From NCBI GenBank assembly GCA_002946415.1, contig NJPS01000044.1, positions 744,001 through 808,000 of the forward strand: 64,000 nt of DNA, read 5' to 3'. This document shows positions 35,522 through 45,816 of this stretch, in pieces. The notes under the pieces were generated by a model. The model did no database searches, had not been told where the DNA came from, and saw only the letters and a list, made by a program, of their open reading frames with translations. The stretch's first letter is position 1; each line of letters begins with the position of its first letter. The stretch is from Rutstroemia sp. NJR-2017a BVV2. Its lineage: Eukaryota; Ascomycota; Leotiomycetes; Helotiales; Rutstroemiaceae. The translations under genes and the position numbers were made by a program.

Positions 35522-36572
35522 TTATTCCCCAACCCGATAACTAACCACCGTCCCCACCCGGTGATTACTCGTGCTAAAACTCCTCAACTGCACCTTCTCC
35601 CCACCCACTATCTCCCGCGCATCGCTATCCCCCCACTCCATCGGCACCTCGCTGTCCGCATCCGCATACACCAGCACATTGAAGGTGCACGGCTCGTTCA
35701 GCTCCGGTAGGAATGTGACCGAGGCGGTGATCTGCCGAAATATCGACTGGATCTCGAGCTGGATCTCGGCTTCGGTTTTCTCGGGCGCGGGCGCCGCTGA
35801 GGCGGCGTCTTGGGGGGCCGCGGTGGCGTTTTCGGATGTCGTTGAGGGGGTTTTGCTAGAGGAGGACTTGGATTTGGAGGGTTTGCTGCTGGCGAGTATC
35901 TCAACGTCGAATTGCCAGCGCTCGATGTCGAGGCCGGTTTCTTTGGAGGTTATGACGACGATGAGTTTACTGATTTTGCCGCGTTGCATCCATTTGTCGA
36001 GTTGGGACATTATTTTTTTGATGTAGGCTTTGACTTGGTCGTCGGAGGAGACTTTGGGGTGAGTGTTAGCTTGCGTGTCTTTTGGGGAGGGGTATCGAAG
36101 AAAGAGGAGGCATAAGATGTGCGAAGGAAGAAATGAGCAAAACAGGTAATGAAATCGCATACCGAGCATTGTGAGGCCATATTTCTTGACGCTGCGGAAA
36201 GAATATGGTGGTTAGTGCGAGCTGGTAACGGAGCCAGAGCCGGGGAGGAAGAGGGAAACACACGCAGAGAAGTCCTCAGCGGGGTAAACACCACGTTGAA
36301 ATCTGAAGAGAATTAGCTTTCCTATCCTATATCCGCAGACCTCAGAAACTTACAGAATAGTATTAATAGAGTACTGGAACTGTAAAAATGCATCAGTCTC
36401 ACTATCCACCCAATCCATCAGATGCAGCACTCACAAACTCCGCAACAAGCTTTGAAGAACCTACAGTTACATTAGTGACAATTCCAAGTTTCTAACATAC
36501 TTTTCAGTCGGGTATACCTTTCAATGACAACTTATGCGTCTTCGCTTTGTCTTTTGATTTCTCGGTCGACAT
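35522..36572 (-). CDS. MAD2: Spindle checkpoint protein Mad2
   Basis: Six exons (36572-36518, 36460-36435, 36379-36354, 36302-36264, 36191-36163, 36051-35522) give 234 residues. Mad2 binds Cdc20 to block the anaphase-promoting complex until chromosomes attach. The HORMA fold reads through all junctions: [78 protein letters not shown], and the seat-belt end [24 protein letters not shown]. An inserted Ser/Ala/Pro loop (about residues 108-150) separates two HORMA strands, which makes it longer than the animal protein (about 205). Four internal exons are only 26, 26, 39 and 29 nt. It shares a 264-bp promoter region with GUF1. Confidence 0.94.
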
Positions 36573-36836
36573 CTTGATCTTGCGTGTATATCAATTCGAG
36601 TCCTTCTACAATTTCAATCTCGCAATCAGATAATAAGTTATCCCGAGACAGAAGTAAAGAAGTCCCAAAGGTTGCCAATTCCCCCCAGCAACCGGCATCT
36701 TCCGTTGTATCTTCCGGCGGCGCGGTGCCTGGGCCGCTTCCCAAAGAAAATTAAAATCCCCGAACCCATCAAAAACGACCGACCCCCACGTCGTTTCTCC
36801 CATCCTGACCCCTCCATTTCCCCTCCCACTCCACAA
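36573..36836. promoter_or_regulatory. Compact divergent promoter, MAD2/GUF1
   Basis: Only 264 bp separate the two start codons. The GUF1 side is C-rich, and a possible open frame upstream of ATG 36837 begins only at a TTG. No TATA box is clear. Confidence 0.55.
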
Positions 36837-38813
36837 ATGCAGCGATGTCCGTCCAACCTGCTTAAGCTTCCCAGCTCAATCAGAACGCACTATGCATCTC
36901 AATTCCTCTTCCGGCCCATCCTCACCATCTCGCCCCTCCTAAAACGCACCTATGCTTCCTCCCCGCCAAAAGTCATCTCCGACCTCGAACGCCGCATCCA
37001 AGCAATCCCCATCTCGCGCTTCCGCAACTTCTGTATCGTGGCCCATGTCGACCATGGCAAAAGCACGCTTAGCGATCGTCTGCTCGAGCTGACGGGCACG
37101 ATCGAACCCGGAGGTAATAAACAGATTCTGGATAAACTAGACGTCGAGCGCGAGAGAGGCATCACCGTGAAGGCGCAAACATGCAGTATGCTGTACAACC
37201 ACGAAGGCGAAGACTACCTTCTCCATCTGGTCGATACGCCTGGACATGTGGATTTCCGCGCCGAGGTGTCGCGGTCATACGCCAGTTGCGGAGGCGCATT
37301 GCTGCTCGTCGACGCAAGTCAAGGCGTGCAGGCGCAAACGGTCGCGAATTTCTACCTGGCGTTCTCGCAGGGACTGACGCTGGTGCCGGTGGTTAATAAG
37401 GTGGATTTGCCAACGGCGGATGCGCCGCGAGCGTTGGAACAGATGCAGAGTACGTTTGAGTTGGAGCCGGAGAATGCGGTGCTGGTGAGTGCGAAGACGG
37501 GGTTGAACGTGGAGGCCATTTTGCCGAACGTTATTAGGCAGATTCCGGCGCCGACGGGGGATCATACGAAACCGCTGAGGTTGCTGTTGGTGGATTCTTG
37601 GTATGATAATTACAAAGGTGTTATTTTGCTGGTGAGGATTTTTGATGGTGTGGTTAAGGCGGGGGATCATGTTGTGAGTTTTGCGACGGGGATTAAGTAT
37701 TTTGTGGGCGAGGTGGGTATGATGTATCCGCATCAGACACCGTTAAGTAGGTTAAGAGCGGGACAGGTAGGATATATCTACTTCAATCCGGGAATGAAGA
37801 AAAGTCAGGAAGCGCTAAGTGGTGATACATTCACCACTGTGGGATCAGAAGGCGTGGTTAAACCATACCCCGGATTCGAAGAACCCAAATCCATGGTCTT
37901 CGTCTCAGCATTCCCTGTTGATCAAAGCGATCATGGTCATCTTGAAGACTCCATAAACCAAATCGTCCTCAACGACCGCAGCGTAACCCTCCAAAAAGAA
38001 TCCTCTGAAGCCCTCGGCGCCGGCTGGCGTCTCGGTTTCCTCGGCACCCTCCACTGCTCCGTCTTCGAAGACCGTCTCCGCCAAGAACACGGCGCCAGCA
38101 TCATCATCACCCCACCCACCGTCCCCTTCAAAGTAATCTGGGCCGACGGTCGCGAAGAAACCATCCAAAACCCCGCGCTCTTCCCCGACCACGAAACCTC
38201 GCACCAACGCGTCGCCGAACTGCAAGAACCCTACGTCTCCGCCACCATCACCCTCCCAGAAGAATACCTCGGCAAAGTCATCGAGCTCTGCGAATCCAAC
38301 CGCGGCGAACAAGTCGACATCAACTTCTTCACCGCCACCCAAGTCATCCTGAAATACGACCTCCCGCTCGCCCAGCTCGTCGACGACTTCTTCGGCAAAC
38401 TAAAAGGCGCCACCAAAGGCTACGCCTCCCTGGACTACGAAGACGCCGGCTTCCGCCGCAGCAGCATCGTCAAATTACAACTCCTCGTAAATAAAGGCCC
38501 CGTGGACGCCGTCGCCCGCGTCGTGCATACCAGCCAAGTCGAGCGTGTCGGCAAGCAGTGGGTTACCAAGTTCAAGGAACACGTCGATCGCCAGATGTAC
38601 GAGGTGATTATCCAGGCGCAGGCGGGGAAGCGGATTGTGGCGCGCGAGACCATCAAGCCGTTTCGCAAGGATGTGCTGCAGAAGTTGCATGCGAGTGATT
38701 TGGGGAGGAGGAGGAAGTTGTTGGATAAGCAGAAGGAGGGGAGGAAGAAGCTGAAGGCGGTGGGGAATATTGCGATTGATCATGAGGCGTTTCAGAAGTT
38801 TTTGGCGAAGTAG
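36837..38813 (+). CDS. GUF1: Mitochondrial translation GTPase Guf1 (EF4/LepA)
   Basis: One intronless exon encodes 658 residues. Guf1 is the mitochondrial EF4/LepA that acts on stalled or mistranslocated ribosomes and supports respiratory growth under stress. The first 40 residues are basic and Ser-rich, a matrix presequence. GTPase motifs are G1 AHVDHGKST (69-77), G2 in [13 protein letters not shown]3 DTPGHVDF, G4 NKVDLP and G5 SAKTG. LepA-specific domains follow with [31 protein letters not shown] (here [17 protein letters not shown]) and the C-terminal [28 protein letters not shown]. All motifs are intact. The start at 36837 is the first ATG in a frame open further upstream. Base composition flips sharply twice inside the gene (see findings). 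Confidence 0.96.
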   Translation: MQRCPSNLLKLPSSIRTHYASQFLFRPILTISPLLKRTYASSPPKVISDLERRIQAIPISRFRNFCIVAHVDHGKSTLSDRLLELTGTIEPGGNKQILDKLDVERERGITVKAQTCSMLYNHEGEDYLLHLVDTPGHVDFRAEVSRSYASCGGALLLVDASQGVQAQTVANFYLAFSQGLTLVPVVNKVDLPTADAPRALEQMQSTFELEPENAVLVSAKTGLNVEAILPNVIRQIPAPTGDHTKPLRLLLVDSWYDNYKGVILLVRIFDGVVKAGDHVVSFATGIKYFVGEVGMMYPHQTPLSRLRAGQVGYIYFNPGMKKSQEALSGDTFTTVGSEGVVKPYPGFEEPKSMVFVSAFPVDQSDHGHLEDSINQIVLNDRSVTLQKESSEALGAGWRLGFLGTLHCSVFEDRLRQEHGASIIITPPTVPFKVIWADGREETIQNPALFPDHETSHQRVAELQEPYVSATITLPEEYLGKVIELCESNRGEQVDINFFTATQVILKYDLPLAQLVDDFFGKLKGATKGYASLDYEDAGFRRSSIVKLQLLVNKGPVDAVARVVHTSQVERVGKQWVTKFKEHVDRQMYEVIIQAQAGKRIVARETIKPFRKDVLQKLHASDLGRRRKLLDKQKEGRKKLKAVGNIAIDHEAFQKFLAK

Positions 38814-39244
38814 AGGAGGGGGAGTTGGGGAGAGAGGGGCGGAGTTGGTGGTTAGGAGGAGGGGGGATTGTAATTATATGATAAGATGAGATTTGTAGAT
38901 ACTTGATATTGCAATGAGATGCTGATATGAATAGACCGATCTATCAATTGGGAAATGTCCATAATGGGATTTTAATTGCCATGCAGACCTCGACATTTAC
39001 TGCACTATGATGTGGAATTGATATACCAGAAATACACGTATGTCATTTGCATTCTACCCATCAGCATTTACAAAGACGAACATAGGATATCACAAAGTCT
39101 AAATACATACATAAACCACTTATAAACAGATTTACATTCCCAAGGGTTTTTTCTTTACATGCTCCCAAACAGAGCCAAATTTAAACAAAACTCCATACCC
39201 AAACGCCTGTCCTATCCTCTCCCATTCCTATCCAAAGACTTGAT
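38814..39244. other. Convergent 3' spacer, GUF1/histidine phosphatase
   Basis: 431 bp of A/T-richer 3' flank. No gene seen. Confidence 0.5.
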
Positions 39245-40867
39245 TCATACAAACGGTGCGCCATTGCCTTCAACATTTACGTCTTCAGCCGCGGTTGGAG
39301 GTGGAGTTGGAATATTCTCCACACGTGGCACAATCTCAGCCGGCTCCATAACTGGCGCTGCTGGCGGCGGTGGTGGTGGTGGGGTATCGCCCACAGAAGC
39401 TGGAGCCGGAATCTCGTTATTAGGCACTTCCGGAACCGGAGCAGCAGGTGGTGCTGGGGCAGTTTCTGGAGCAGGAGGTGCAGGAGTTTCCAACGGCGGC
39501 GGAACATCCTCACAAATATTCTCCTCCGGCCTATAAACCGGGCCCTCGTACTTCGGCCACGGGCTCTCACCCTCTACACTTTCAATTTTCACAAGCACGG
39601 GGATCATAGCTCCCGTAGGAAGGAAGAAGGATCGATGGCGCAGGACTCTAAGGAGGGAGTTAATTTCACCGGAATGTGTGCTGAAGGATATGAAGGTGCT
39701 GTTGTCGTGAGCGAAGATATCGTCGAGGAGAGCGCGCGAGCGCTGGTCTTGCGAGTCAGGGGTTTCGGAGACCAGGGGCCGCCAGTAAGGGTCCGTTTCG
39801 GGGAAGGCGGGCTCAAAGTGGAAGGTGGGGAAGTGCGTGAGGAGGGTGGTTTTGGGGGAGCGTCGGTCGCAGGTGTGCGCGGAGATGCCTTCGCGGAGGA
39901 GCTCTTTGATGGTGGGGGTGAAGGGCATGGGGGTGGAGGGGGAGGTGGGGAGAGTGAGGTTGGTGAAGGTTAGGGTGCTGGTTTGAAGGCAGCGGGTTAG
40001 GGGGGAGGAGTAGAAGGATTGAGGAGGGGAGGATTTTTGGGTGATGAGGAGGTTTTGCCAGAAGTCGTGGGCGAGGAGGGCTTGTGCGATGCCGGTGGGA
40101 GCGAGGTGCGAATCGGCCCAGGTTGTTGTACCGTTGCCGTCTTTGAGGGACCAGTAACACTAGTGTGGTCAGTAAGGGGCTTGATTGTCTGGAATTAGGG
40201 AGGTACATACATTCCATGCTGGGGTTCCATAGGTGGTTTCTGCGATATTATGATATCCTTCTCCATGACGTCCCACTTTAGACTGTCAGATACACATCAT
40301 GTGATAAGGGGTATTAACCAACATACAGTAAAGAACCTTATATTGAACATTCAAGGAAGTTTGGCGATTAAGAGTATGAATATGATGTTCGAATCTTTGC
40401 CATTGAGTCAACTTTCTTTCGGGATCAAAGTCCTTGTCCGTATCATATTCTCGATCTATGAGACCGAAGTTTTCGGCAGCCTTGAACCGGATGTTAGTAT
40501 GTTATGTTACTGGAGCCGTCGAGAAGGAGGATGACTTACGTAGTCAAATAACTTCGCATCGACATTCTGGTCATCTTGTTTGAAGTATCCTACCACTGTC
40601 TTGTACTCCAAGTATCTTGGTTTCGCCGCAGGTCTACTCATCATGGTGGTGAAGAGGGGTGCTAGAACAACGGTTGCTAAAAATAGACAGGGTCTAGAAA
40701 GTGGTGGTCAGTTGGTTGCACGTATGTATGTCTCTCCCTACGGGAAATAATGTAGTGAACGCTTAAGAAGAAGAAATCAACAGAAAGATGAGAAAATCAC
40801 ATGATGAGAAAACTCACATTATTAAAGAAATCCTAAGCCAGCCTTTCCTGCGCCTCAACTTGTACAT
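39245..40867 (-). CDS. Signal-anchored histidine phosphatase (phosphoglycerate mutase-like)
   Basis: Five exons (40867-40818, 40693-40540, 40480-40327, 40275-40211, 40159-39245) give 445 residues. The RHG catalytic motif is LGRHGEGYHN (Arg122-His123). SFYSSPLTRCLQT supplies the second Arg, LREGISAHTCDRRS the typical acid region, and ISFSTHSGEINSLL the distal catalytic His. The WQRFEHHIHTLN and KTVVGYFKQDD blocks are those of fungal Pmu1-like proteins, whose substrate is uncertain. The first exon adds a basic stretch and a hydrophobic segment (about 17-33, PCLFLATVVLAPLFTT), which looks like a signal anchor. About 110 C-terminal residues are Pro/Ala/Glu-rich. A start at the later Met pair would lack the anchor. 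Introns 2-4 are 51-59 nt. Confidence 0.87.
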
Positions 40868-42181
40868 GCACGCACTTGCGATTGTATTAGCGCCCAAATG
40901 TTTGTTCACATGTCGACCCAACAAAGATTCCTGATCCTCCATCTTTGAAGCGTCGTCTTGGTGTCTCTATGCCAGCGACCCTATCCATTGACCAGATACC
41001 GTGGTTGCATTTCCCCGTGGTAGACGGTGTTCGGGAGACAGGAAGAAAGGAGACCAATGTCCAAAATACGACTTGCAAAGTAAAATTGAGGAACTCTATG
41101 TCATGAGCCTCGTTTCAAGTATAGTGAAGGTGATTGGTTGGAGCTTTGGTTTCAGACTGATTACGAAAGTCTAATGTTCTTTGACGGCGGATGCGGATTT
41201 AGTTTTTTCCCGGGGAGTGGGATCATTGAATAAAGATCACGTGTGATATACAAAGAGACCTGGGAGGGACATGGCACGTGCATGGGACCTGAGGATCGCG
41301 AGATCCACTTATGCCACTGTGGATAAAATGAGCTTAAAATGGTGTACTAAAGTAAGCTTACAGCAACGTAAAGGCGGCAGTCCTTTTCAAAGCTCGATTT
41401 CTCGATTTCTCGATGGTTATGCAGCTCATGCTGGTCAAATTGTGGCGCCCTTGCAAGGTCAAGCCACATTTCTAGCTACTAGCTATGATGTCAACAACCC
41501 AATGATTTCGGCGACATGTGGGGAAATGAGCTCTTTTTCGCGCTTTGAAACGCCGTCTGGCCAGATCGTGATGGAAGGGAAGAAACAATTGGCGGGAGAA
41601 TGTACGAAAATGTACGGAAATGTACGAAGCATTCGTGAAGATTCTTCAATTGTTTGCGTCGAGACTTCAGCACAGAACACATCTAACACCGGACAACTGT
41701 TATACCTATATAATACACACAAAACATACAAATAGCTATTTTACATCTCCACCACCTTCTGCTATGCCAAACCTCACGATTCCCATAGCACATATTCCCA
41801 TACAAAATGTAAGAGCTCCGATTTCTCCCATGCCCATCTTGCATCTTGCACACACACGCAATCCCTGCTCCGATGTTTCAATAGAAAGAGCAAACCATCA
41901 GCTGCCTTGGAACAAAGTACCAAGTAAAATGCTCCTTTCCCTCATTCCCTCATGACGTGCCTTCCCAATCTTCCAAGCTTTGCCAGCTTTGGTCCCCGGC
42001 CACTCCAAGTATGACATGATCGCCCTAACCCGTATTCGCCCTCACTTACATATAAGCTATTTCTTTGTCCCTTTTCTTCCATCGTCTTCCCTTCTTCTTT
42101 CCATATAGTCACAACACATCATCAACTCAATTGAATCTCTCATCCATCCCATTAATCAACTCTTCAATCAACTCAGCAATC
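40868..42181. other. Upstream region of two divergent genes
   Basis: 1314 bp. The frame 41271-41735 (+) is unsupported. The tract holds CTCGATTT direct repeats at about 41396-41420, three ATGTACGRAA-type units at 41600-41630 and a CT-rich leader from 42060 before the start at 42182. Confidence 0.5.
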
Positions 42182-43117
42182 ATGTCTCTTCACTGTACGT
42201 ATTGTCCTTGATTCTGTTCTTGTTCTTGCAATTCTATGCTTGTGGTCTGGATTTTGGATTTGGGTTTGGGTTTGCAGAGCGGGGTAGATTGAGGAGGAGA
42301 GGAAGTGGTTGTTACGACATCGATGTTAGACGGGATGGAGACACAGAATGAGGATACTGTTGGGGATTGGAATAAGGGATTGGAGATGAATCTCTACACT
42401 CCTGACAATATCCTCCGCTCTGTACTCTCTTCTCAGCCAACAACGATCAACCTACTTCTCTCCCCACCGATTGCTCTGCAAACAAAATTCTCAATTCCCT
42501 GCAACCACCTTCCAATCAACACATCCACCCTCAATCCGAAACTCCACTAACATCCTCTTCACAGACCTCCCACCAGTTAAGCCATCCGCCATTGCCCTCG
42601 GCACCGTCTTCAACCACGCCGCCTCCCTCGCCATTCTCGGCCCAGTTTTCGGCGACACCTACCACCGCGCCCAATCTGCCAACTCCAAAGAAGAATTCAT
42701 CAAGTCCAAGGAAGCCGCATCTGCTGCTGCCGCATGGGGAACCTCAATCGTTGGTAGCGCCGTTCAATCATATGGTGTTGGTGCTTTAATCAACGCTACC
42801 GGTACCCTCTCATACAAGGGTGCTGCTTATTTGGGATCTTTGATCTTCATGGCCAGCTCTGCTCCTTCTGTAAGTTTTGGTTTGAATGAGTGATGTTACA
42901 CATCGAGACTAATGCAGAAACAGTTCATCGCTCAAATCTTCACTGAGAAGCGTCCTCTTGATACCGTTGCTGTTGGTGCTCTTGCACGAGGTAAGCTATC
43001 TTCCCCAACAATTGCTATTTTAATGAAACGGCATACTAATACTCAATAGTATTCGAGACCGTCGGTCTCTCCCTCTTCCTCACCTGGTGGGGAACCCACA
43101 CCAACCCATTCGAGTAA
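42182..43117 (+). CDS. DUF1761-type membrane protein
   Basis: Four exons (42182-42194, 42565-42869, 42924-42990, 43050-43117) give 150 residues. The protein has about four hydrophobic segments (ALGTVFNHAASLAILGPVFG, AAAWGTSIVGSAVQSYGVGA, GAAYLGSLIFMASSAPSF, VFETVGLSLFLTWWG), fitting the small DUF1761 family of unknown function. The first exon is only 13 nt (MSLH plus one base), and the first intron is 370 nt, long for this window; the join gives MSLHYLPPVKPSAIALG. For the third exon the acceptors at 42917 and 42923 are both in frame and differ by Lys-Gln. The family name is from memory; the membrane topology is visible. Confidence 0.8.
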
Positions 43118-43469
43118 ATATAACGCCATTATGATATCATAGGTGGGGGAAATGGGAAAGGAAAGGAATGGAAAGGTTTTTAATGATGAAACGGAATGGA
43201 GTTTACCGTCTCGTCTATGTATTATCTCAACTCCAGGTGAAGGTTGTGATTCGATAGTCATGGATTCAAAAAAAAAAAACCTTTAATGATACTTCCAATG
43301 GTCTACTGATGTATTTGTGATGTTATGTTTGTACTAAGTTTTTGTAATTGATGTCGGTTTTTATGAATTAACATCATTTTTATGCCCGTGTCAATTTCTG
43401 GATATATCAGATGGTCTTCTCATCACGCGTTACCTTATTCACAAAAGACGACGCAACAAAAGTACCTAT
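43118..43469. other. Convergent 3' spacer, DUF1761/M20
   Basis: 352 bp with a run of 12 A at 43269-43280. Only 3' flanks seen. Confidence 0.5.
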
Positions 43470-45235
43470 CTACTTCCCACCCCCTCCCCTCCTCACTATC
43501 TGGATATTCTCATCCTCCTCCCAATCCTTCCTCACCTGCTTCGCCACTTCATCATCAGTCAAAATGTTCCATCCCGCAGTGGCCATCGCTTTCGCGGTGA
43601 TAATCGTCAGGTCGTGCGCGGGTTGTGTGGCGGCGGCATCGGTGAACCCAGGCGTGTGGTTCGAGTGCGTGGTGGTGATAGAGTACCAGCCGTGGAAGCC
43701 GGGGCAGGTGTAGGTTACGTTGCCTGGTGGGGAGGGGGAGGGGATGTTAGTTGGGGGGTTTTGTGAGGAGGGAAGGGAGGGGAGAGGAGGGAGAGGAGGG
43801 AGAGGAGGGGAAAGGAGGAGGGGAGAGGGGGATAGAAGAAGAATTAGATAGATAACCAAAGGGAGAGAGGGTGGTGGGATGATAATCATGTATAATAATG
43901 AAAACATACAACAGTCAAGGGTAAATATCACTCGAAGTTGCAACAGCGGCGTGCATTAAGTGAGAATGAAAATGGGAACCAGGAAATAGAGAAGAAAAAG
44001 TCTTTACGTACCCATATCCGTAGAGCCTGGTGCGTTTTCAATATGCTTGAAATCACATTCCACCGGACAATCCAAATCCGCCATGGCAGCTGCATATTGA
44101 GAGCAGATTGTTTTGTTGGGTCTTGTGTCGGCGTATGTGTTGATTCTGTTTGCGTGTTATGTTAGAAGGCCGTACATGATTTCTCCTGTATAAAATAACA
44201 AGATTCCTGAAAATCGTGATCGGGGTCGCCAAAGTAGGGTTTAAGGAAAGGAGACATACTCTTCGAATTCCACAGTGCACCCGGTAGCCATTGCTGCTCC
44301 TTCAAAGCATTTAATTGCTCGCGCTTTCAGCTCATCCGCTTCTTTGAGCGTCGCGCTGCGGATGTAGTATACGAGTCCTGCGCTCGCAGTGATGATATTC
44401 GGTCGTGTACCGCCGGATTCGATCACACCCTTGAAATATTTCAGCCCTGCAACCATCATAGGAAAAAGTCCCAACGAAAATCATTCCCCACACTTACATT
44501 AATCCTCTCATACGGTTTAATCTGCTGCCTCAACATACTAATCGCATTATACGCCAACACCACCGCATCCAACGCATTAATCCCCTCCCACGGCGCCATC
44601 GCCGCATGCGACGGCTTCCCCGTATACCGAATCTTAAACTTATGATTCGCAAGCGTGGTGCTGTACGCCGAGCCCACGAACCCGTCGCCAGTGTCGCGCT
44701 GGTACGGATGCACCATCATGCACGCATCTACATCGTCATACGCCCCGGCGTCAATAAGCTTTAGTTTCCCCCCGCCGCCTTCTTCGGCGGGCGTCCCTAG
44801 GAGGCGCACACGTCCGGGAACTTGCTGGGAGCGTAAAGCGCTGGCGAGGCCGAGGAATGCACCGATGGAGGCGGTGGCGATGAGGTTGTGGCCGCAGGCA
44901 TGCCCGATGTCTGGGAGGGCGTCGTACTCGGCGTTGTAGGTCACGAGGCGTCCGCCCGTGCCGTATTCGGCGGAGAAGGCGGTCGGGACGTTGTATGCGC
45001 CGCGGGTGACGGTGTAGCCAAGGGTGGAGAGCAGGCTGGTGATGTTGTCGTGGGCTTGGACTTCGTTGTAGCCTAGTTCGGGGTTTGAGTGGATCTGGGA
45101 TTGGTGAGTATGAGGGGTTGGAGGAGGGGGTACGTGGGGATTATAGTATGGTGGGCTGGGTACCTTTTCATTGATCTTCTTCAGGTCGTCCCCGTGCTTG
45201 TCAATTGCGTCTCGGATGAGTGTTGTTGCTTCCAT
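43470..45235 (-). CDS. M20-family amidohydrolase (PM20D2-like)
   Basis: Five exons (45235-45164, 45094-44498, 44429-44260, 44145-44012, 43723-43470) give 408 residues, normal for the family. Members are zinc or manganese peptidases/amidases that split acyl-amino acids or dipeptides. IHSNPELGYNE starts the domain. Metal site motifs are YDALPDIGHACGHNL and GTPAEEGGGGK, then MVHPYQRDT. The dimerisation lid follows (KIRYTGKPSHAAMAPWEGIN), then EFEEINTYADTRPN and the C-terminal PGFHGWYSITTTHSNHTPGF. The His in GHNLI replaces a more usual Asp-x-His, as in PM20D2 types. Intron 2 uses AAG (not the upstream GCAG) to keep frame. No signal peptide, so probably cytosolic. It is divergent from a Zn2Cys6 regulator. 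Confidence 0.92.
43765..43832 (+). repeat. 68-nt uninterrupted polypurine tract (GGAGA/GGGAGA repeats)
   Basis: A run of A and G only on the + strand, with many GGG and GGAGG blocks. It lies in the 288-nt fourth intron of the M20 gene, so the pre-mRNA carries the C/T strand. The composition could allow G-quadruplex or triplex formation. Confidence 0.9.
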
Positions 45236-45816
45236 TTTGGGAGGATGGTTTTACGTCACTTTGGGGGGAGGTTCTTATGTGGGTGGAAATTGAGATGGGC
45301 TTCTACCTGTGATACTTATCCAGGTGACTTGGTGGATGAAGCATAAAATAAGCAAACCAGTATCGCTATTCACACGGGTCGCCTCGAGAGTATCGTGTAA
45401 AATCAGCCTCTTTCTCTTACACTTCAAGGCACATTGCACGTTACTATGCCGTGTGTTACCCATATCGGATTTCGTTCAAGTGGGGGTGGGGTGGTAACGA
45501 GGGCTGCCATGCATGCTTCTTATTGGTCCCTCGAGACGACGCACACGCCCTAAAACCGGGACGATACGACGACCGATTGTCGCATTCCTTTTTCAACCTC
45601 ATCTCATGCAGCTACATTCAGCCGTCTGTCATCATGATCGTCTACAACTCTCAAGGGACCGTAAGGTTTATAGACAAGTATCCCCCACGAGATAGGGTGA
45701 TGATTGAAAGAAATTTCAGAGTCTCCGCTTGGTGCATCTGGACCTCCACTAGGTGATCTAGCGAAGTTCACTTGAATCGAGAGATAGCAAGACGTGGTAC
45801 ACATGGAAATTTCATA
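45236..45816. promoter_or_regulatory. Divergent promoter, M20/Zn2Cys6 regulator
   Basis: 581 bp between facing-away starts. It contains CGG-like half sites only loosely (ACCGGG at about 45557, GACCGA at about 45570); no clear CGG-N-CCG pair is proven. No other gene is seen. Confidence 0.5.

Noticed and set aside
38105..38342. Long minus-strand open frames opposite GUF1
   Set aside because: They arise from the C-rich codon bias of GUF1 and have no independent motifs.
39245..39928. Histidine phosphatase starting at an internal Met (39928)
   Set aside because: The catalytic RHG motif lies in upstream exons that splice cleanly; the short frame lacks it.
41271..41735. 154-codon open frame on the + strand
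   Set aside because: No family resemblance, overlapping minus frames of similar length, repeat-derived stretch (MYGNV region) and low-complexity direct repeats inside; judged accidental.
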